Numbered from the stretch's first letter, positions 1 through 9,172 are shown. The stretch: DNA of 64,000 nucleotides from Salinibacterium xinjiangense (GCF_014645015.1 NZ_BMLC01000004.1:186001-250000); one strand, 5' to 3'. Translations and numbers: made by a program. The notes: a model not told the origin generated them from the sequence alone.

Positions 1-2
1 TG

Positions 3-1376
3 ACCGTCGAGGCCGGGATCAAGCAGCGGGTGCGAGCGCTCGAAGCCTTCCTGGCCGACATCTACGGTGAGCAGAACGCGGTGAAGGATGGCGTGATCCC
101 CGCCAGGCTCATCACGTCGTCGAGCCACTTCCACCGCCAGGCCGCCGGCATCGACCCCGCGAACGGCGTGCGCATCCAGGTCAGCGGCATCGACCTGATC
201 CGCGACGAACAGGGCACGTGGCGCGTGCTCGAAGACAACGTGCGGGTGCCGTCAGGCGTCAGCTACGTGATCTCCAACCGCAGGGTCATGGCCCAGACCC
301 TGCCCGAACTGTTCGTCAGCATGAGGGTGCGCCCCGTGGGCGATTATCCGCACAAGCTGCTCGGTGCGCTCAGGGCGTCCGCCCCGGCTGGCGTCGAAGA
401 CCCGACCGTCGTGGTGCTCACACCGGGTGTCTACAACTCGGCGTACTTCGAGCACACGCTGCTCGCGCGACTCATGGGCGTCGAGCTCGTCGAGGGCCGC
501 GATCTGTTCTGCTCCGGTGGCAGGGTGTGGATGCGCACCACGGCCGGTCCCACCCGGGTGGACGTGATCTATCGCCGGGTCGACGACGAGTTCCTCGATC
601 CGCTGCAGTTCAGGGCGGACTCGATGCTCGGCAGCCCCGGCCTGATGCTCGCTGCCCGCCTCGGAAACGTGACGATCGCCAACGCTGTAGGAAACGGGGT
701 CGCCGACGACAAGCTTGTCTACACCTACCTGCCCGAGCTGACGAAATACTATCTGGGCGAGGAAGCGCTGCTGCAGAACGTGCAGACGTGGCGCCTCGAA
801 GAGCCCGGTCAGCTCGAGGAGGTGCTCGACCGGCTCGATGAACTCGTGGTGAAACCGGTGGACGGTTCCGGCGGCAAGGGGCTCGTCATCGGCCCCGCGG
901 CATCCGCCGACGAATTGGCGAAGCTGAAAGCGAGCCTGCTGAAAGACCCCAGGGGCTGGATCGCGCAGCCCGTGGTGCAGCTGTCGACCATCCCGACGCT
1001 CGTCGACGATGGCATGCGACCCCGCCACGCCGACCTCAGGCCGTTCGCGGTCAACGACGGCAAAGACATCTGGGTGCTGCCCGGTGGCCTGACCCGGGTC
1101 GCGTTACCCGAGGGCGAACTCGTCGTCAACAGCTCGCAGGGTGGCGGCTCGAAAGACACCTGGGTGGTCGGACAGGATCCGCTGCTGGTGTCGCGCCACA
1201 GCATCCAGGGTCTCGTCGCAGGGCAGGCCGCCGCAACGGAAGCGATCTCGATCATCACACCGGAGATGCTGAAGGCGGCCCAGCAGGATCATGCGCCCCA
1301 TGAGCGACCGCTCGGCCACGGCCAGCAGGAGCAACAGCAGCAAACTTCCACAGAAGCGGAGGTTTCCGAATGCTGA
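3..1376 (+). CDS. Circularly permuted ATP-grasp protein (DUF404/DUF407 type), 5' end outside window
   Basis: The frame is open from the first bases of the window, so the N-terminus lies upstream; 457 codons are visible and the family is usually somewhat longer. The sequence has the family pattern, with a TPGVYNSAYFEH segment in the first third and a glycine-rich nucleotide loop, KPVDGSGGKG, at about residues 283-292. These enzymes are predicted to be peptide or amide ligases using ATP; no substrate is established. The end is Gln-rich. The stop overlaps the start of the alpha-E gene by 7 bases, and the three genes to 3144 form one transcription unit that recurs in many bacteria. Confidence 0.9.
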   Translation, partial: TVEAGIKQRVRALEAFLADIYGEQNAVKDGVIPARLITSSSHFHRQAAGIDPANGVRIQVSGIDLIRDEQGTWRVLEDNVRVPSGVSYVISNRRVMAQTLPELFVSMRVRPVGDYPHKLLGALRASAPAGVEDPTVVVLTPGVYNSAYFEHTLLARLMGVELVEGRDLFCSGGRVWMRTTAGPTRVDVIYRRVDDEFLDPLQFRADSMLGSPGLMLAARLGNVTIANAVGNGVADDKLVYTYLPELTKYYLGEEALLQNVQTWRLEEPGQLEEVLDRLDELVVKPVDGSGGKGLVIGPAASADELAKLKASLLKDPRGWIAQPVVQLSTIPTLVDDGMRPRHADLRPFAVNDGKDIWVLPGGLTRVALPEGELVVNSSQGGGSKDTWVVGQDPLLVSRHSIQGLVAGQAAATEAISIITPEMLKAAQQDHAPHERPLGHGQQEQQQQTSTEAEVSEC

Positions 1377-2299
1377 GCCGCATCGCAGAATCACTGTTCT
1401 GGATCGGGCGTTACATCGAGCGCTCCGACGGCACCGCGCGCATCCTCGATGTGCATCTCCAACTGCTGCTCGAAGACCCGTGGATCGAGGAAGACCTCGC
1501 CTGCCGTTCGCTGCTGAGCGTCATGGGCAGCGAGGTTCCGAAAGATCGCATGCTCAACCGGCAGAGCGTGCTCGAGATCCTGGCCGTCGACCGTTCGGAG
1601 CCGGCATCCATCGCCTACTCACTCGGAGCGGCCCGCGAGAACGCCAGGCGAGCCCGGGAGATCGTCTCCACCGAGCTGTGGGAATGCCTCAATACCACCA
1701 GGGCCAGGATGCCGCGGCGCGTGTCGAGCGACAAGGTGCACGAGTTCTTCGGCTGGGTGCGTGAGCGATCGGCGCTCGCGGTCGGCATCATCGAGTCCGG
1801 CACGAGCCGCGACGAGGCGTGGCAGTTCTTCACGCTCGGCCGCTCCATCGAGCGTGCCGACATGACGGCGAGGCTGCTGGCCACCCGGTCGCTGACCGAG
1901 GCGAGCGGGCCATCCTGGACGACGATCCTGCGCTCCTGTGGCGCGTACGAGGCATACCTCCGCACCTACCGCGGCGTGCCGAGCGCAAAGAATGCCGCCG
2001 AGTTCCTGCTGCTCGATCGACTGTTTCCCCGCAGCATCCTGTATTCGGTCACTCGCGCGCAGGAGTGTATGCGCGAGCTCGAGCCTCGCAGCGATCGCGT
2101 CGGAATCTCCGACCCCTCGCAGCGACTGCTCGGCCAGATCCGGAGCGAACTCGAATACCGGCCCATAGTCGAGATTCTCGAAGACCTGACCATGCACATG
2201 GATAACGTGCAGGCGGCGACGAGCGCGGCATCCGAGGCGATCCGGCAGCGCTACTTCCCGACGAACGCCGCACCGACCTGGGTGGGAAAGACCTCATGA
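1370..2299 (+). CDS. Alpha-E domain protein (DUF403)
   Basis: A 309-residue all-helical protein that begins MLSRIAESLFWIGRYIERS, the signature opening of the alpha-E family. It overlaps the ATP-grasp gene upstream by 7 bases and shares an ATGA overlap with the transglutaminase-like gene downstream, so the three are probably translationally coupled. Comparative-genomics work on ATP-grasp amidoligases has linked this trio to peptide tagging or synthesis, but the function of alpha-E is unknown. Identification is by family pattern; no catalytic residue can be named. Confidence 0.9.
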   Translation: MLSRIAESLFWIGRYIERSDGTARILDVHLQLLLEDPWIEEDLACRSLLSVMGSEVPKDRMLNRQSVLEILAVDRSEPASIAYSLGAARENARRAREIVSTELWECLNTTRARMPRRVSSDKVHEFFGWVRERSALAVGIIESGTSRDEAWQFFTLGRSIERADMTARLLATRSLTEASGPSWTTILRSCGAYEAYLRTYRGVPSAKNAAEFLLLDRLFPRSILYSVTRAQECMRELEPRSDRVGISDPSQRLLGQIRSELEYRPIVEILEDLTMHMDNVQAATSAASEAIRQRYFPTNAAPTWVGKTS

Positions 2300-3144
2300 A
2301 CCGCCTTCGCATCAAGCACATGACCGGCTTCCACTACGGCGGGGATGTCACGGCCTCCTACAACGAGGCGAGGATGCTGCCGGTCAGTTCAGATGGCCAG
2401 CTCGTGCTCTACTCGAACCTCGAGATCCTGCCGATGTCGAGCAACCACGGCTACGTCGACTACTGGGGTTCGAGGGTGTCGTCGTTCGAGATCCTGACGC
2501 CGCATAAAGAGTTGTCGCTGACGGCCACGAGCCTCGTCGAGGTGCGCCCAAGGCCTCACGAGCTCGACGGGCTGGGCTGGGATGATCTGGCCCTCGCCTC
2601 CAGCCGGGTGACCGAGACTGTGGAGCAGTTGAAGCAGACCCGTCGCACCGAGCCGCCGGCTGAGGTCGTCGCGATGGCCACGGAGATCGCCGGGCGTCAC
2701 ACCGACTCGTGCGCCGCCGCGCTCGAGATCAGCATGGCGATCGGCGACGCAGTGGAGTACATGCAGGGCGTCACTGCTGTCACTTCGACCGCGGCCGAGG
2801 CCTGGGCTGTGCGCAAAGGTGTCTGCCAGGACATCGCGCACCTCGCCCTCGGGGCGCTGCGTGCGGTCGGCATTCCGGCACGCTACGTATCCGGATACCT
2901 CCACCCGAAGTCATCCGCCGCAATCGGTGAGACCATCGCGGGTGAATCGCACGCGTGGGTCGAGTGGTTCTGCGGCAGGCAGTGGAGGGGATTCGACCCC
3001 ACCAACCTGATCGACATCGGCGACCGTCACGTGCTGGTGGGTCGCGGTCGCGACTACAACGACGTGCCCCCGCTGCGCGGCGTGTACGCGGGCCCGTTCG
3101 GCTCGTCGCTCTTCGTGAAGGTCGAGATCACGCGCGAGGCCTAG
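2296..3144 (+). CDS. Transglutaminase-like cysteine protease family protein
   Basis: 282 residues with an N-terminal bacterial transglutaminase-like beta domain (about 1-130) and a transglutaminase core. The catalytic triad is readable: Cys in RKGVCQDIAHLAL, His in GESHAWVEWF, and Asp in RGFDPTN. The family contains peptidases and amidases as well as transglutaminases; beside an ATP-grasp ligase and alpha-E it probably cuts or transfers the peptide made by the ligase (inference). The ATG overlaps the previous stop (ATGA), and the gene ends 14 bp from a convergent MFS gene. Confidence 0.9.
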   Translation: MNRLRIKHMTGFHYGGDVTASYNEARMLPVSSDGQLVLYSNLEILPMSSNHGYVDYWGSRVSSFEILTPHKELSLTATSLVEVRPRPHELDGLGWDDLALASSRVTETVEQLKQTRRTEPPAEVVAMATEIAGRHTDSCAAALEISMAIGDAVEYMQGVTAVTSTAAEAWAVRKGVCQDIAHLALGALRAVGIPARYVSGYLHPKSSAAIGETIAGESHAWVEWFCGRQWRGFDPTNLIDIGDRHVLVGRGRDYNDVPPLRGVYAGPFGSSLFVKVEITREA

Positions 3145-3158
3145 TGTCGCCGACAGGC

Positions 3159-4484
3159 TCAGCTCGTGCGGCGGGCGGTCGCTGCGACGATCGCGATCTC
3201 CTGGGTCGCGAGTTCCCGATGTTGCGCAGGGTCGACGCCCGCGCGGGCCGACAGTTCTGCGGCGATCTCGTCGGCGATGCGGTGACGGCGGGATCGCAGC
3301 ATCCACACTCCGGCAATCGCTCCCGCCAGGATGCCGGATGCCGCCCCGATACCGATCGACCAGCGGGGGCCGAACTCGTTCGCGACCCAGCCAACCACCG
3401 GTGCGCCGATGGGGGTGCCGCCAGCGAAGATCGCCATGTACAGCGCCATGACCCTGCCACGCATCATGGGCGCCGTGGTGGTCTGCACGTAGGCGTTCGC
3501 CGTGCTCATCATGGTGAGCGATGTCGCACCGACGATGACCAGCGCGGCTGCGAACAGCCAGTAGGTCGGCGCCAGGGCGGCGAGCACGCAGATGGCCCCG
3601 AAGGCCGCAGCGGCGATGACGATGAGCCCGAGACGCACCCGTTCGCGCCTCGCCGCGAGTAGGGACCCGACGATCGCACCGACCGCCATGATCGACGAGA
3701 GCACACCGAATTCGGTGGCGCCAAGACCGAACTCCACGGTCGACATCGTGGAGATGAAGATGGGGAAGTTGAAGCCGAACGTGCCCACGAGGAACACCAT
3801 GACGAGCACCACGAGAATGTCGTTGCGTCCGACGACATAGCGAAGACCATCCCGGATCTGGCCCCTGGCCTTCTCCAGCCTCGGAGTGGCGACCAGCTGG
3901 TGCTTCCGGATGAAGGCCAGCGAGAGCAGCACTCCTGCAAACGAGAGCCCGTTGACAATGAACACGGGGCCGGACCCAATCCACGCGATGAGCACACCAG
4001 CGGCGGCCGGCCCGATCAGGCGTGCGCTCTGGAACGAGGTCGAGTTGAGGGCAACGGCATTGGAGAGGTCGGCGTCCGTGACGAGCTCAGACACGAAAGC
4101 CTGGCGCACCGGGGCATCGATGGCGGTCGCGATACCGAGCAGCAGCGCAAACGCGTAGACGTGCCAGAGCTGCGCCTGCCCCGAGATGACGAGCACACCC
4201 ATACCGAGGGCGAGGGCGCACTGGGTGGCCTGCGTCCACATGAGCACGCGGCGGCGGTCGAAGCGGTCGGCGATGAGCCCGGAAACCGGCATCAGCAGCA
4301 GGATGGGGCCGAACTGTAGGGCCATCGTGATGCCGAGGGCCGCGGCGTCGCGGTCGGTGAGCTCGGTCAGCACGATCCAGTCCTGGGCTGTGCGCTGCAT
4401 CCATGCGCCGGTGTTGGAGACGAGTGCTCCCGCAAACCACAGCCGATAGTTGAAGATCTTCAGGCTTCGAAACATCGCGCTCAT
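3159..4484 (-). CDS. MFS transporter, EntS/DUF894-like
   Basis: 441 residues with about twelve hydrophobic segments and the MFS loop motif DRFDRRRV after TM2. The opening, FRSLKIFNYRLWFAGALVSN, is typical of the actinobacterial MFS_3 (enterobactin-exporter-like) group, which exports drugs, siderophores or other small molecules. The start overlaps the stop of the MarR gene by 4 bases, so regulator and pump form one operon read from the operator at 4899-4934. The substrate cannot be predicted. Confidence 0.9.
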   Translation of the reverse strand: MSAMFRSLKIFNYRLWFAGALVSNTGAWMQRTAQDWIVLTELTDRDAAALGITMALQFGPILLLMPVSGLIADRFDRRRVLMWTQATQCALALGMGVLVISGQAQLWHVYAFALLLGIATAIDAPVRQAFVSELVTDADLSNAVALNSTSFQSARLIGPAAAGVLIAWIGSGPVFIVNGLSFAGVLLSLAFIRKHQLVATPRLEKARGQIRDGLRYVVGRNDILVVLVMVFLVGTFGFNFPIFISTMSTVEFGLGATEFGVLSSIMAVGAIVGSLLAARRERVRLGLIVIAAAAFGAICVLAALAPTYWLFAAALVIVGATSLTMMSTANAYVQTTTAPMMRGRVMALYMAIFAGGTPIGAPVVGWVANEFGPRWSIGIGAASGILAGAIAGVWMLRSRRHRIADEIAAELSARAGVDPAQHRELATQEIAIVAATARRTS

Positions 4485-4897
4485 GAGTCGGCGAGCTTTC
4501 GCAGGATGGGGGCGGCGGCGGCGAGGGCGTCCCGTTCGTCCGGGGGCAGAGCCTCGAGTTGCCTGGCAAACCAGGCTGCCCGGCGCCGTTTGGTCTCCCG
4601 TGCGATCTCGAGCCCGGCATCCGTCGCCTCGATCAGCACTTTGCGGCCGTCATCCGGGGAGGTAGTGCGGGTGACCAGTCCGGACTCGACGAGGGCGTTG
4701 ACCGTGCGATTCATGGATGGCGGGGTCACCCGCTCGTGCTCGCTGAGGGAGCCGAGTGTCTGCGCGCCCTCTTTCCACAGCACGAACAGTGCCGAGAGGT
4801 GGCCGTCGCTGATGTCGTCGTCCGCGCGCTCGAAACGCATGCGCCGCACGATCCGCATAAGGGCTATGCGGAGATCGTCGTTCAGCGCTTCATTCAT
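4481..4897 (-). CDS. MarR family transcriptional regulator
   Basis: 138 residues with a MarR winged helix: a recognition region around LSEHERVTPPSMNRTVNALVE and a wing with TTSPDDGRKVLIEATDAG. It is the first gene of a two-gene operon with the MFS pump and very likely represses both genes, with a small-molecule inducer that the pump exports. A perfect 12-bp inverted repeat lies 1 bp from the start codon. A TATGCT hexamer 8 bases before ATG suggests a leaderless message, so a bound dimer would cover the promoter. Confidence 0.9.
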   Translation of the reverse strand: MNEALNDDLRIALMRIVRRMRFERADDDISDGHLSALFVLWKEGAQTLGSLSEHERVTPPSMNRTVNALVESGLVTRTTSPDDGRKVLIEATDAGLEIARETKRRRAAWFARQLEALPPDERDALAAAAPILRKLADS

Positions 4898-4898
4898 A

Positions 4899-4934
4899 TT
4901 TAGTTAGCATAGCAAATTAGTAATGCTAACTAAA
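4899..4934 (-). promoter_or_regulatory. Operator/promoter of the marR-MFS operon
   Basis: Arms TTTAGTTAGCAT (4899-4910) and ATGCTAACTAAA (4923-4934) are exact inverted complements separated by 12 bp. On the minus strand the proximal arm contains TATGCT, a good -10, ending 8 bases before the ATG at 4897; a weak TTTAGT lies 17 bp upstream as a -35. The AT-rich palindrome is the expected MarR autoregulatory site (inference). Confidence 0.75.
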
Positions 4935-4968
4935 ATTGCTGTCTTCGTCACGAGCAGCTGATGCCGCC

Positions 4969-5841
4969 TCAGCGTCGCGCGGTCGTCACACGGTACTCGC
5001 CGCGAGGGTCCTGATGATTCGTGATCGACAGCCAGCCATCGTTCTCGAGCAGTTCACCGACCCGCCGCCCCTGCGAGATGCCGTGCTCGAAAGCAAGGTG
5101 GCCACCGGGTTTCAAGGGCCGCCGTGCGGTCTTCGACAGCACGCGGATGATCAGCAGCCCGTCGCCGCCAGCCGCCCATGACACCCCCGGGTCGAACAGG
5201 CGCACCTCCGGGGTCACCGGTTCGACGCCTTCGGCGAGGAACGGCGGATTTCCTGCGACGACATCCACCTTTCCGTCGAGATGCGAGAGGGCATCGGTCA
5301 TGTCGCCCAGCACCGGATGCCCGTTATGAGGTGCGTGCTCCGCAAAGTTTTGCGTGGTCCACGTGAACGCCTCGGGAGAGATCTCGACACCGAAAACCGT
5401 CGCGGCCGGCACCTCCACAGCCATAGAGAGAGCAATTGCTCCCGCGCCGGTGCCGAGGTCGACCGCGATGGGGTGCTCCAGTTTGCTCGTGAGCAGCGCA
5501 TCTATCGCCAATTGGGTCACAAACTCGGTTTCACGCCGGGGAACGAATACGCCGGGTCCGACGGAGAGTTCGAGCTGCCGGAAGAAGGCGCGTCCGGTGA
5601 GGTGCTGGAGAGGTTCACGGTCGACGCGCCGATTGGTGAAGTCGAGAACCCGGTCGCGCTGTTCCACTGTGAGTGTCGCGTCGTTCAAGGCTCCCGACTG
5701 CACGTCGGAACGCCGCATCCCCAGGGCATGGGCGAGGATGATTTCGGCGTCCCCTACCGACGTCGGGATTCCGGCCGCACTGAGCCTGGCAACCACCGCA
5801 TCGAACACCTCAACGGCGATACGGTCGAGTCCGATCGTCAT
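4969..5841 (-). CDS. PrmC/HemK-like protein N5-glutamine methyltransferase paralogue
   Basis: 290 residues. An N-terminal helical domain is followed by the VPRRETE segment seen in PrmC, an SAM-binding motif VDLGTGAGAIAL (about 127-138) and a GNPPF active-site motif (about 197-201) in place of the usual NPPY. True prmC sits beside prfA; this copy stands alone, so it is probably the actinobacterial paralogue annotated as putative N5-glutamine methyltransferase, with an unknown protein target. I chose the ATG at 5841 because it has AAGGGA five bases upstream; an in-frame ATG at 5883 lacks this. Confidence 0.8.
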   Translation of the reverse strand: MTIGLDRIAVEVFDAVVARLSAAGIPTSVGDAEIILAHALGMRRSDVQSGALNDATLTVEQRDRVLDFTNRRVDREPLQHLTGRAFFRQLELSVGPGVFVPRRETEFVTQLAIDALLTSKLEHPIAVDLGTGAGAIALSMAVEVPAATVFGVEISPEAFTWTTQNFAEHAPHNGHPVLGDMTDALSHLDGKVDVVAGNPPFLAEGVEPVTPEVRLFDPGVSWAAGGDGLLIIRVLSKTARRPLKPGGHLAFEHGISQGRRVGELLENDGWLSITNHQDPRGEYRVTTARR

Positions 5842-5960
5842 CGGTTCCCTTCGATTCGAATCCCAGTGAACCGCGGTGGCCACCTTTGCGCGTGAATTCG
5901 GCGGACGTGTCGCGACTTCGGAAAACTTGCCCGTACAGTGAAGCTGAGCAAGGAGGCCCC

Positions 5961-6830
5961 GTGCCGAAATTCACCGTCATACGCAGTGAGGCGACCTTCG
6001 TCGACCCCCAGGGCGTCACCATTCACTACTACGAGTGGAAAGCGGCCAAGCCCAGGGCGATCGTGCAACTCGCGCACGGCATCGGCGAGCACGCGCTGCG
6101 GTACGAAGACCTGGCGCAGGCCCTCGTCACCGCCGGGTACTCGGTGTACGCAGACGACCACCGAGGCCACGGCGCGACGGGCATGCAGCAGTACGGCGAC
6201 GACGTTTCCCGGCTGGGGCGACTCGGCATCGGCGGGCTTCGCGCCACGATCGAGGCCGTGCGCCAGCTCTCCGGGATCGCACGCACCGAGAACCCGGGCG
6301 TCCCCCTTGTGCTGCTCGGTCATTCGTGGGGCTCGCTGATGGTGCAGATCATCGTCAACGACCACTCGGCCGACTACGACGCGGTCGTGCTCACGGGCAC
6401 CGCGTACCGCACACCCCAGTTCATGAACGGTGGCGACCTCGCGGCCAAACACCGTCACCTCGGCCCGACCGGCTACGACTGGCTGTCCCGAGATCCAGCA
6501 ATCCTCCAGGCCTTCGTGGATGACCCGCTCACGTTCGACGCCGAGGTGCTCAAGTTATTCGGGGTTGCCGACGGCCTGCGCCTCTTCGGTCGCCCGGCGA
6601 AGAACCTCGAGCGCGACGTTCCTCTCCTCATCATGATCGGAAGCGACGACTCGCTCGGTGGGGAGAAGAGTGTCGAGAAGCTCGCAGACTCCTATATCCG
6701 CCGGTCGAAGCTGTCTGACGTCATGGTCGTCGTCTATCCGGATGCCCGGCACGAGATCTTCAACGAGACGAACCGTGACGAGGTCTTCGCCGACCTGGTG
6801 GCGTGGCTCGACACCCGGGCGCCCGTCTAG
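5961..6830 (+). CDS. Alpha/beta hydrolase, monoacylglycerol-lipase-like
   Basis: 289 residues of the serine aminopeptidase S33/lysophospholipase group. An oxyanion region AHGIGEH (39-45) is followed by the nucleophile elbow GHSWG (Ser122), the acid SDDSLGG and the His in DARHEIFNE near the end. The likely role is hydrolysis of an ester such as a mono- or lysolipid; the substrate is not defined. The GTG start at 5961 has AAGGAGG at 5950-5956; earlier in-frame codons have no ribosome site. No signal peptide is seen, so it is cytoplasmic. Confidence 0.85.
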   Translation: MPKFTVIRSEATFVDPQGVTIHYYEWKAAKPRAIVQLAHGIGEHALRYEDLAQALVTAGYSVYADDHRGHGATGMQQYGDDVSRLGRLGIGGLRATIEAVRQLSGIARTENPGVPLVLLGHSWGSLMVQIIVNDHSADYDAVVLTGTAYRTPQFMNGGDLAAKHRHLGPTGYDWLSRDPAILQAFVDDPLTFDAEVLKLFGVADGLRLFGRPAKNLERDVPLLIMIGSDDSLGGEKSVEKLADSYIRRSKLSDVMVVVYPDARHEIFNETNRDEVFADLVAWLDTRAPV

Positions 6831-6878
6831 ACATTTCCCCTGCAGCCCCTGCTCGCCGGCCCCTGGCTCGCCGACTAC

Positions 6879-6967
6879 CTTCCGAAATGACGGAGGCTGC
6901 GGCATCCACACCCGCAGCCACGGGAGGCGATGCCGAGACAAGGGCACGAACTCCGTCATTTCGGAAG
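6879..6967. repeat. Intergenic inverted-repeat element with 17-bp perfect arms
   Basis: CTTCCGAAATGACGGAG at 6879-6895 is repeated as its exact inverse at 6951-6967, with 55 bases between. A nested hairpin (GGCTGCGG 6895-6902 with CCGCAGCC 6912-6919) sits inside. There is no T-tract, so it is not a standard terminator. It could be a REP/MITE-like element or a structured 3' UTR between the hydrolase and the lipoate ligase. Confidence 0.65.
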
Positions 6968-7058
6968 CGTGCGGCAGCTGCGGAAGGGCCGGGTTGCGGC
7001 ACAAATGAAACGGGCGCCGCCCGCGAGTTAGGCTTTCTTCAGAGAGAGGCGGCCACAC

Positions 7059-8108
7059 ATGCACGGTGAGTTCAAGGTCCCCGGGGGCAAGCTGGTCGTG
7101 GTCGACCTCGAGGTCGATGATGGCGTGATTTCCGGATTCCGGCTCGCCGGTGACTTCTTCCTGGAGCCCGATGGTGCACTCGACAGCATTGACGAAGCCA
7201 TCAACGGCATGCCCGCCGGCTCAGACGCTGCCGCGTTTGCGAAGGCGATCAACGTAGCCCTTCCCGCGGGCGCGCTGCTGCTGGGCTTCTCGCCCGAAGC
7301 GGTGGCCACCGCGATCCGCCGCGCCCTGCAGAAAGCCACGGGGTGGCGCGACTACGAATGGCAGGTCATCCAGGGGCCAGCGGTCGACCCCGTGCTGCAG
7401 ATGGCGCTCGACCAGGTACTCTCCGAGGAAGTCGGGGCGGGCATCCGCAAGCCGACGCTGCGCATCTGGGAGTGGGAGAAGCCGGCCGTCGTGCTCGGCA
7501 GTTTCCAATCCGTGAAGAACGAAGTGGATGAGGCGAACGCCACCAAACACGGATTCGATATCGTCCGCCGCATCTCCGGCGGCGGTGCGATGTTTATGGA
7601 GGCGGGTTCGGTCATCACGTATTCGATCCACGCCCCCGCCGACCTGGTGCAGGGCATGAGCTTCGCCGACTCCTACGCGTTCCTGGACGAGTGGGTCATC
7701 ATCGCCCTCAAGTCGCTCGGCATCGACGCGTCGTATGTGCCACTCAACGACATCACGAGCCCCACGGGAAAGATCGGTGGGGCCGCACAGAAGAGGCTCG
7801 GCGACGGCGCCGTGCTCCACCATGTCACCATGAGCTACGACATGGACGGCGACAAGATGGTCGAAGTGCTGCGCATCGGGCGCGAGAAGATGAGCGACAA
7901 GGGCACGAAGAGCGCTAACAAGCGCGTCGATCCCCTACGCAGCCAGACCGGACTGAGCCGTGCCGAGATCATCGACAGGATGAAAGCCACGTTCTCGAGC
8001 CTGTATGGCGCGACGCCCGATGAGATCACTTCTCAAGAGATGGCGAAGGCGGAGCAGCTGGTCGTCGAGAAGTTCGGCACCGAGGAGTGGCTGCGTCGCG
8101 TCCCGTAA
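7059..8108 (+). CDS. Lipoate-protein ligase A family protein
   Basis: 349 residues. The biotin/lipoate ligase catalytic domain covers about 100-349, with the lipoate-binding motif RRISGGGAM (170-178) and TGKIGGAAQKR (236-246) holding the expected catalytic Lys238. The first 95 residues look like the accessory domain that in E. coli LplA is C-terminal, here placed in front. It should adenylate lipoate or octanoate and transfer it to E2 and GcvH proteins; a scavenging role is inferred. No strong ribosome site is evident at ATG 7059. Confidence 0.85.
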   Translation: MHGEFKVPGGKLVVVDLEVDDGVISGFRLAGDFFLEPDGALDSIDEAINGMPAGSDAAAFAKAINVALPAGALLLGFSPEAVATAIRRALQKATGWRDYEWQVIQGPAVDPVLQMALDQVLSEEVGAGIRKPTLRIWEWEKPAVVLGSFQSVKNEVDEANATKHGFDIVRRISGGGAMFMEAGSVITYSIHAPADLVQGMSFADSYAFLDEWVIIALKSLGIDASYVPLNDITSPTGKIGGAAQKRLGDGAVLHHVTMSYDMDGDKMVEVLRIGREKMSDKGTKSANKRVDPLRSQTGLSRAEIIDRMKATFSSLYGATPDEITSQEMAKAEQLVVEKFGTEEWLRRVP

Positions 8109-8164
8109 GCCATGCCATGCCGCGCACCTGGGGCAACCAAGCGAGCCTGATCGCCCCGGGATAG

Positions 8165-9172
8165 CTACAGTCGAATGATCGCCTTGCCGACGTTCGCGCC
8201 GTTCATCATGCCGGTGAAGGCGTCGAACGCGCTGTCGATCCCGACGGAGATGGTCTCGTCGAACACGATCTTCCCGTCTTCGAGCCATCCGCGCATGGCT
8301 TCGCCAAACTCGGGTGCGAACTGGAAGTAGCTGCCCATAGTGAATCCCTTGAGGGTGAGTCCGCGGGTCACAATGTTCGACATGTTGCGCACTCCGATGT
8401 CGCTGTCAGCGTTGTACAGGGAGATGGCGCCACAGATTGCGGCGCGGCCGCCGTCGTTGAAGGCACCCAGGGCGGCCGTGAGGTGCTCCCCGCCGACGTT
8501 GTCGAAATAGACGTCGATGCCGCCGGGTGCGGCCTTTGCCAGCTGGCCCCGGAGATCGCCGTCGCGATAATTGAAGGCGGCGTCATAGCCGTACTTGTTG
8601 GTGAGCAAATCGACCTTCTCGGCCGTGCCGGCGCTGCCCACGACGCGGGATGCGCCGAGCAGGCGAGCGATCTGACCGACCATCGTGCCGACTCCACCGG
8701 CGGCGCCGGAGACGAAGACGATGTCGCCCTCTGTGACGTGCGCGATCTGCGTGAGTCCGACCCACGCGGTGATCCCCGTGATGCCGAGCACACTGAGGAA
8801 CAGCGAAGGCGACACGCCCGGGACGTTCGGGAGGGGCTGGAACTGGGCCGCCGAGCCCTGGGCGAGGTCACGCCAGCCGAGTTGGTGCTGTACGAGCGAG
8901 CCGACGGGCAACGCAGCATCCTGCGATTCGATGACCTCGCCGATCGCGGCGCCCTGCATGGTTTCATCGAGGTTGAAGGGCGCAATGTACGAACGGCCCC
9001 CGTTCATGCGACCGCGCATGTACGGGTCGACCGAGAAGAACGTGTTGCGCACGCGAACCTCGCCGACACCGAGTTCGGGAAGGGTGATCTCGATCCTGGC
9101 GACGTTGTCGACCGTCGGCTCGCCCGTGGGGCGCGAGACGAGTTGCCACTGGATGCTGGTGGTCGTGCTCAT
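8165..9172 (-). CDS. NADP-dependent oxidoreductase of the MDR superfamily (2-alkenal reductase-like)
   Basis: 335 residues, zinc-free MDR. It has DPYMRGRM in the N-terminal domain and the cofactor loop VSGAAGGVGTMVGQIA typical of NADP-dependent alkenal/one reductases and leukotriene B4 12-hydroxydehydrogenase-like enzymes. It probably reduces reactive alpha,beta-unsaturated carbonyls. The start at 9172 is preceded by GGAGAGG. It lies 25 bp after the DJ-1-like gene on the same strand and opposite a TetR regulator, so both look like a stress operon under that regulator. Confidence 0.88.
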   Translation of the reverse strand: MSTTTSIQWQLVSRPTGEPTVDNVARIEITLPELGVGEVRVRNTFFSVDPYMRGRMNGGRSYIAPFNLDETMQGAAIGEVIESQDAALPVGSLVQHQLGWRDLAQGSAAQFQPLPNVPGVSPSLFLSVLGITGITAWVGLTQIAHVTEGDIVFVSGAAGGVGTMVGQIARLLGASRVVGSAGTAEKVDLLTNKYGYDAAFNYRDGDLRGQLAKAAPGGIDVYFDNVGGEHLTAALGAFNDGGRAAICGAISLYNADSDIGVRNMSNIVTRGLTLKGFTMGSYFQFAPEFGEAMRGWLEDGKIVFDETISVGIDSAFDAFTGMMNGANVGKAIIRL

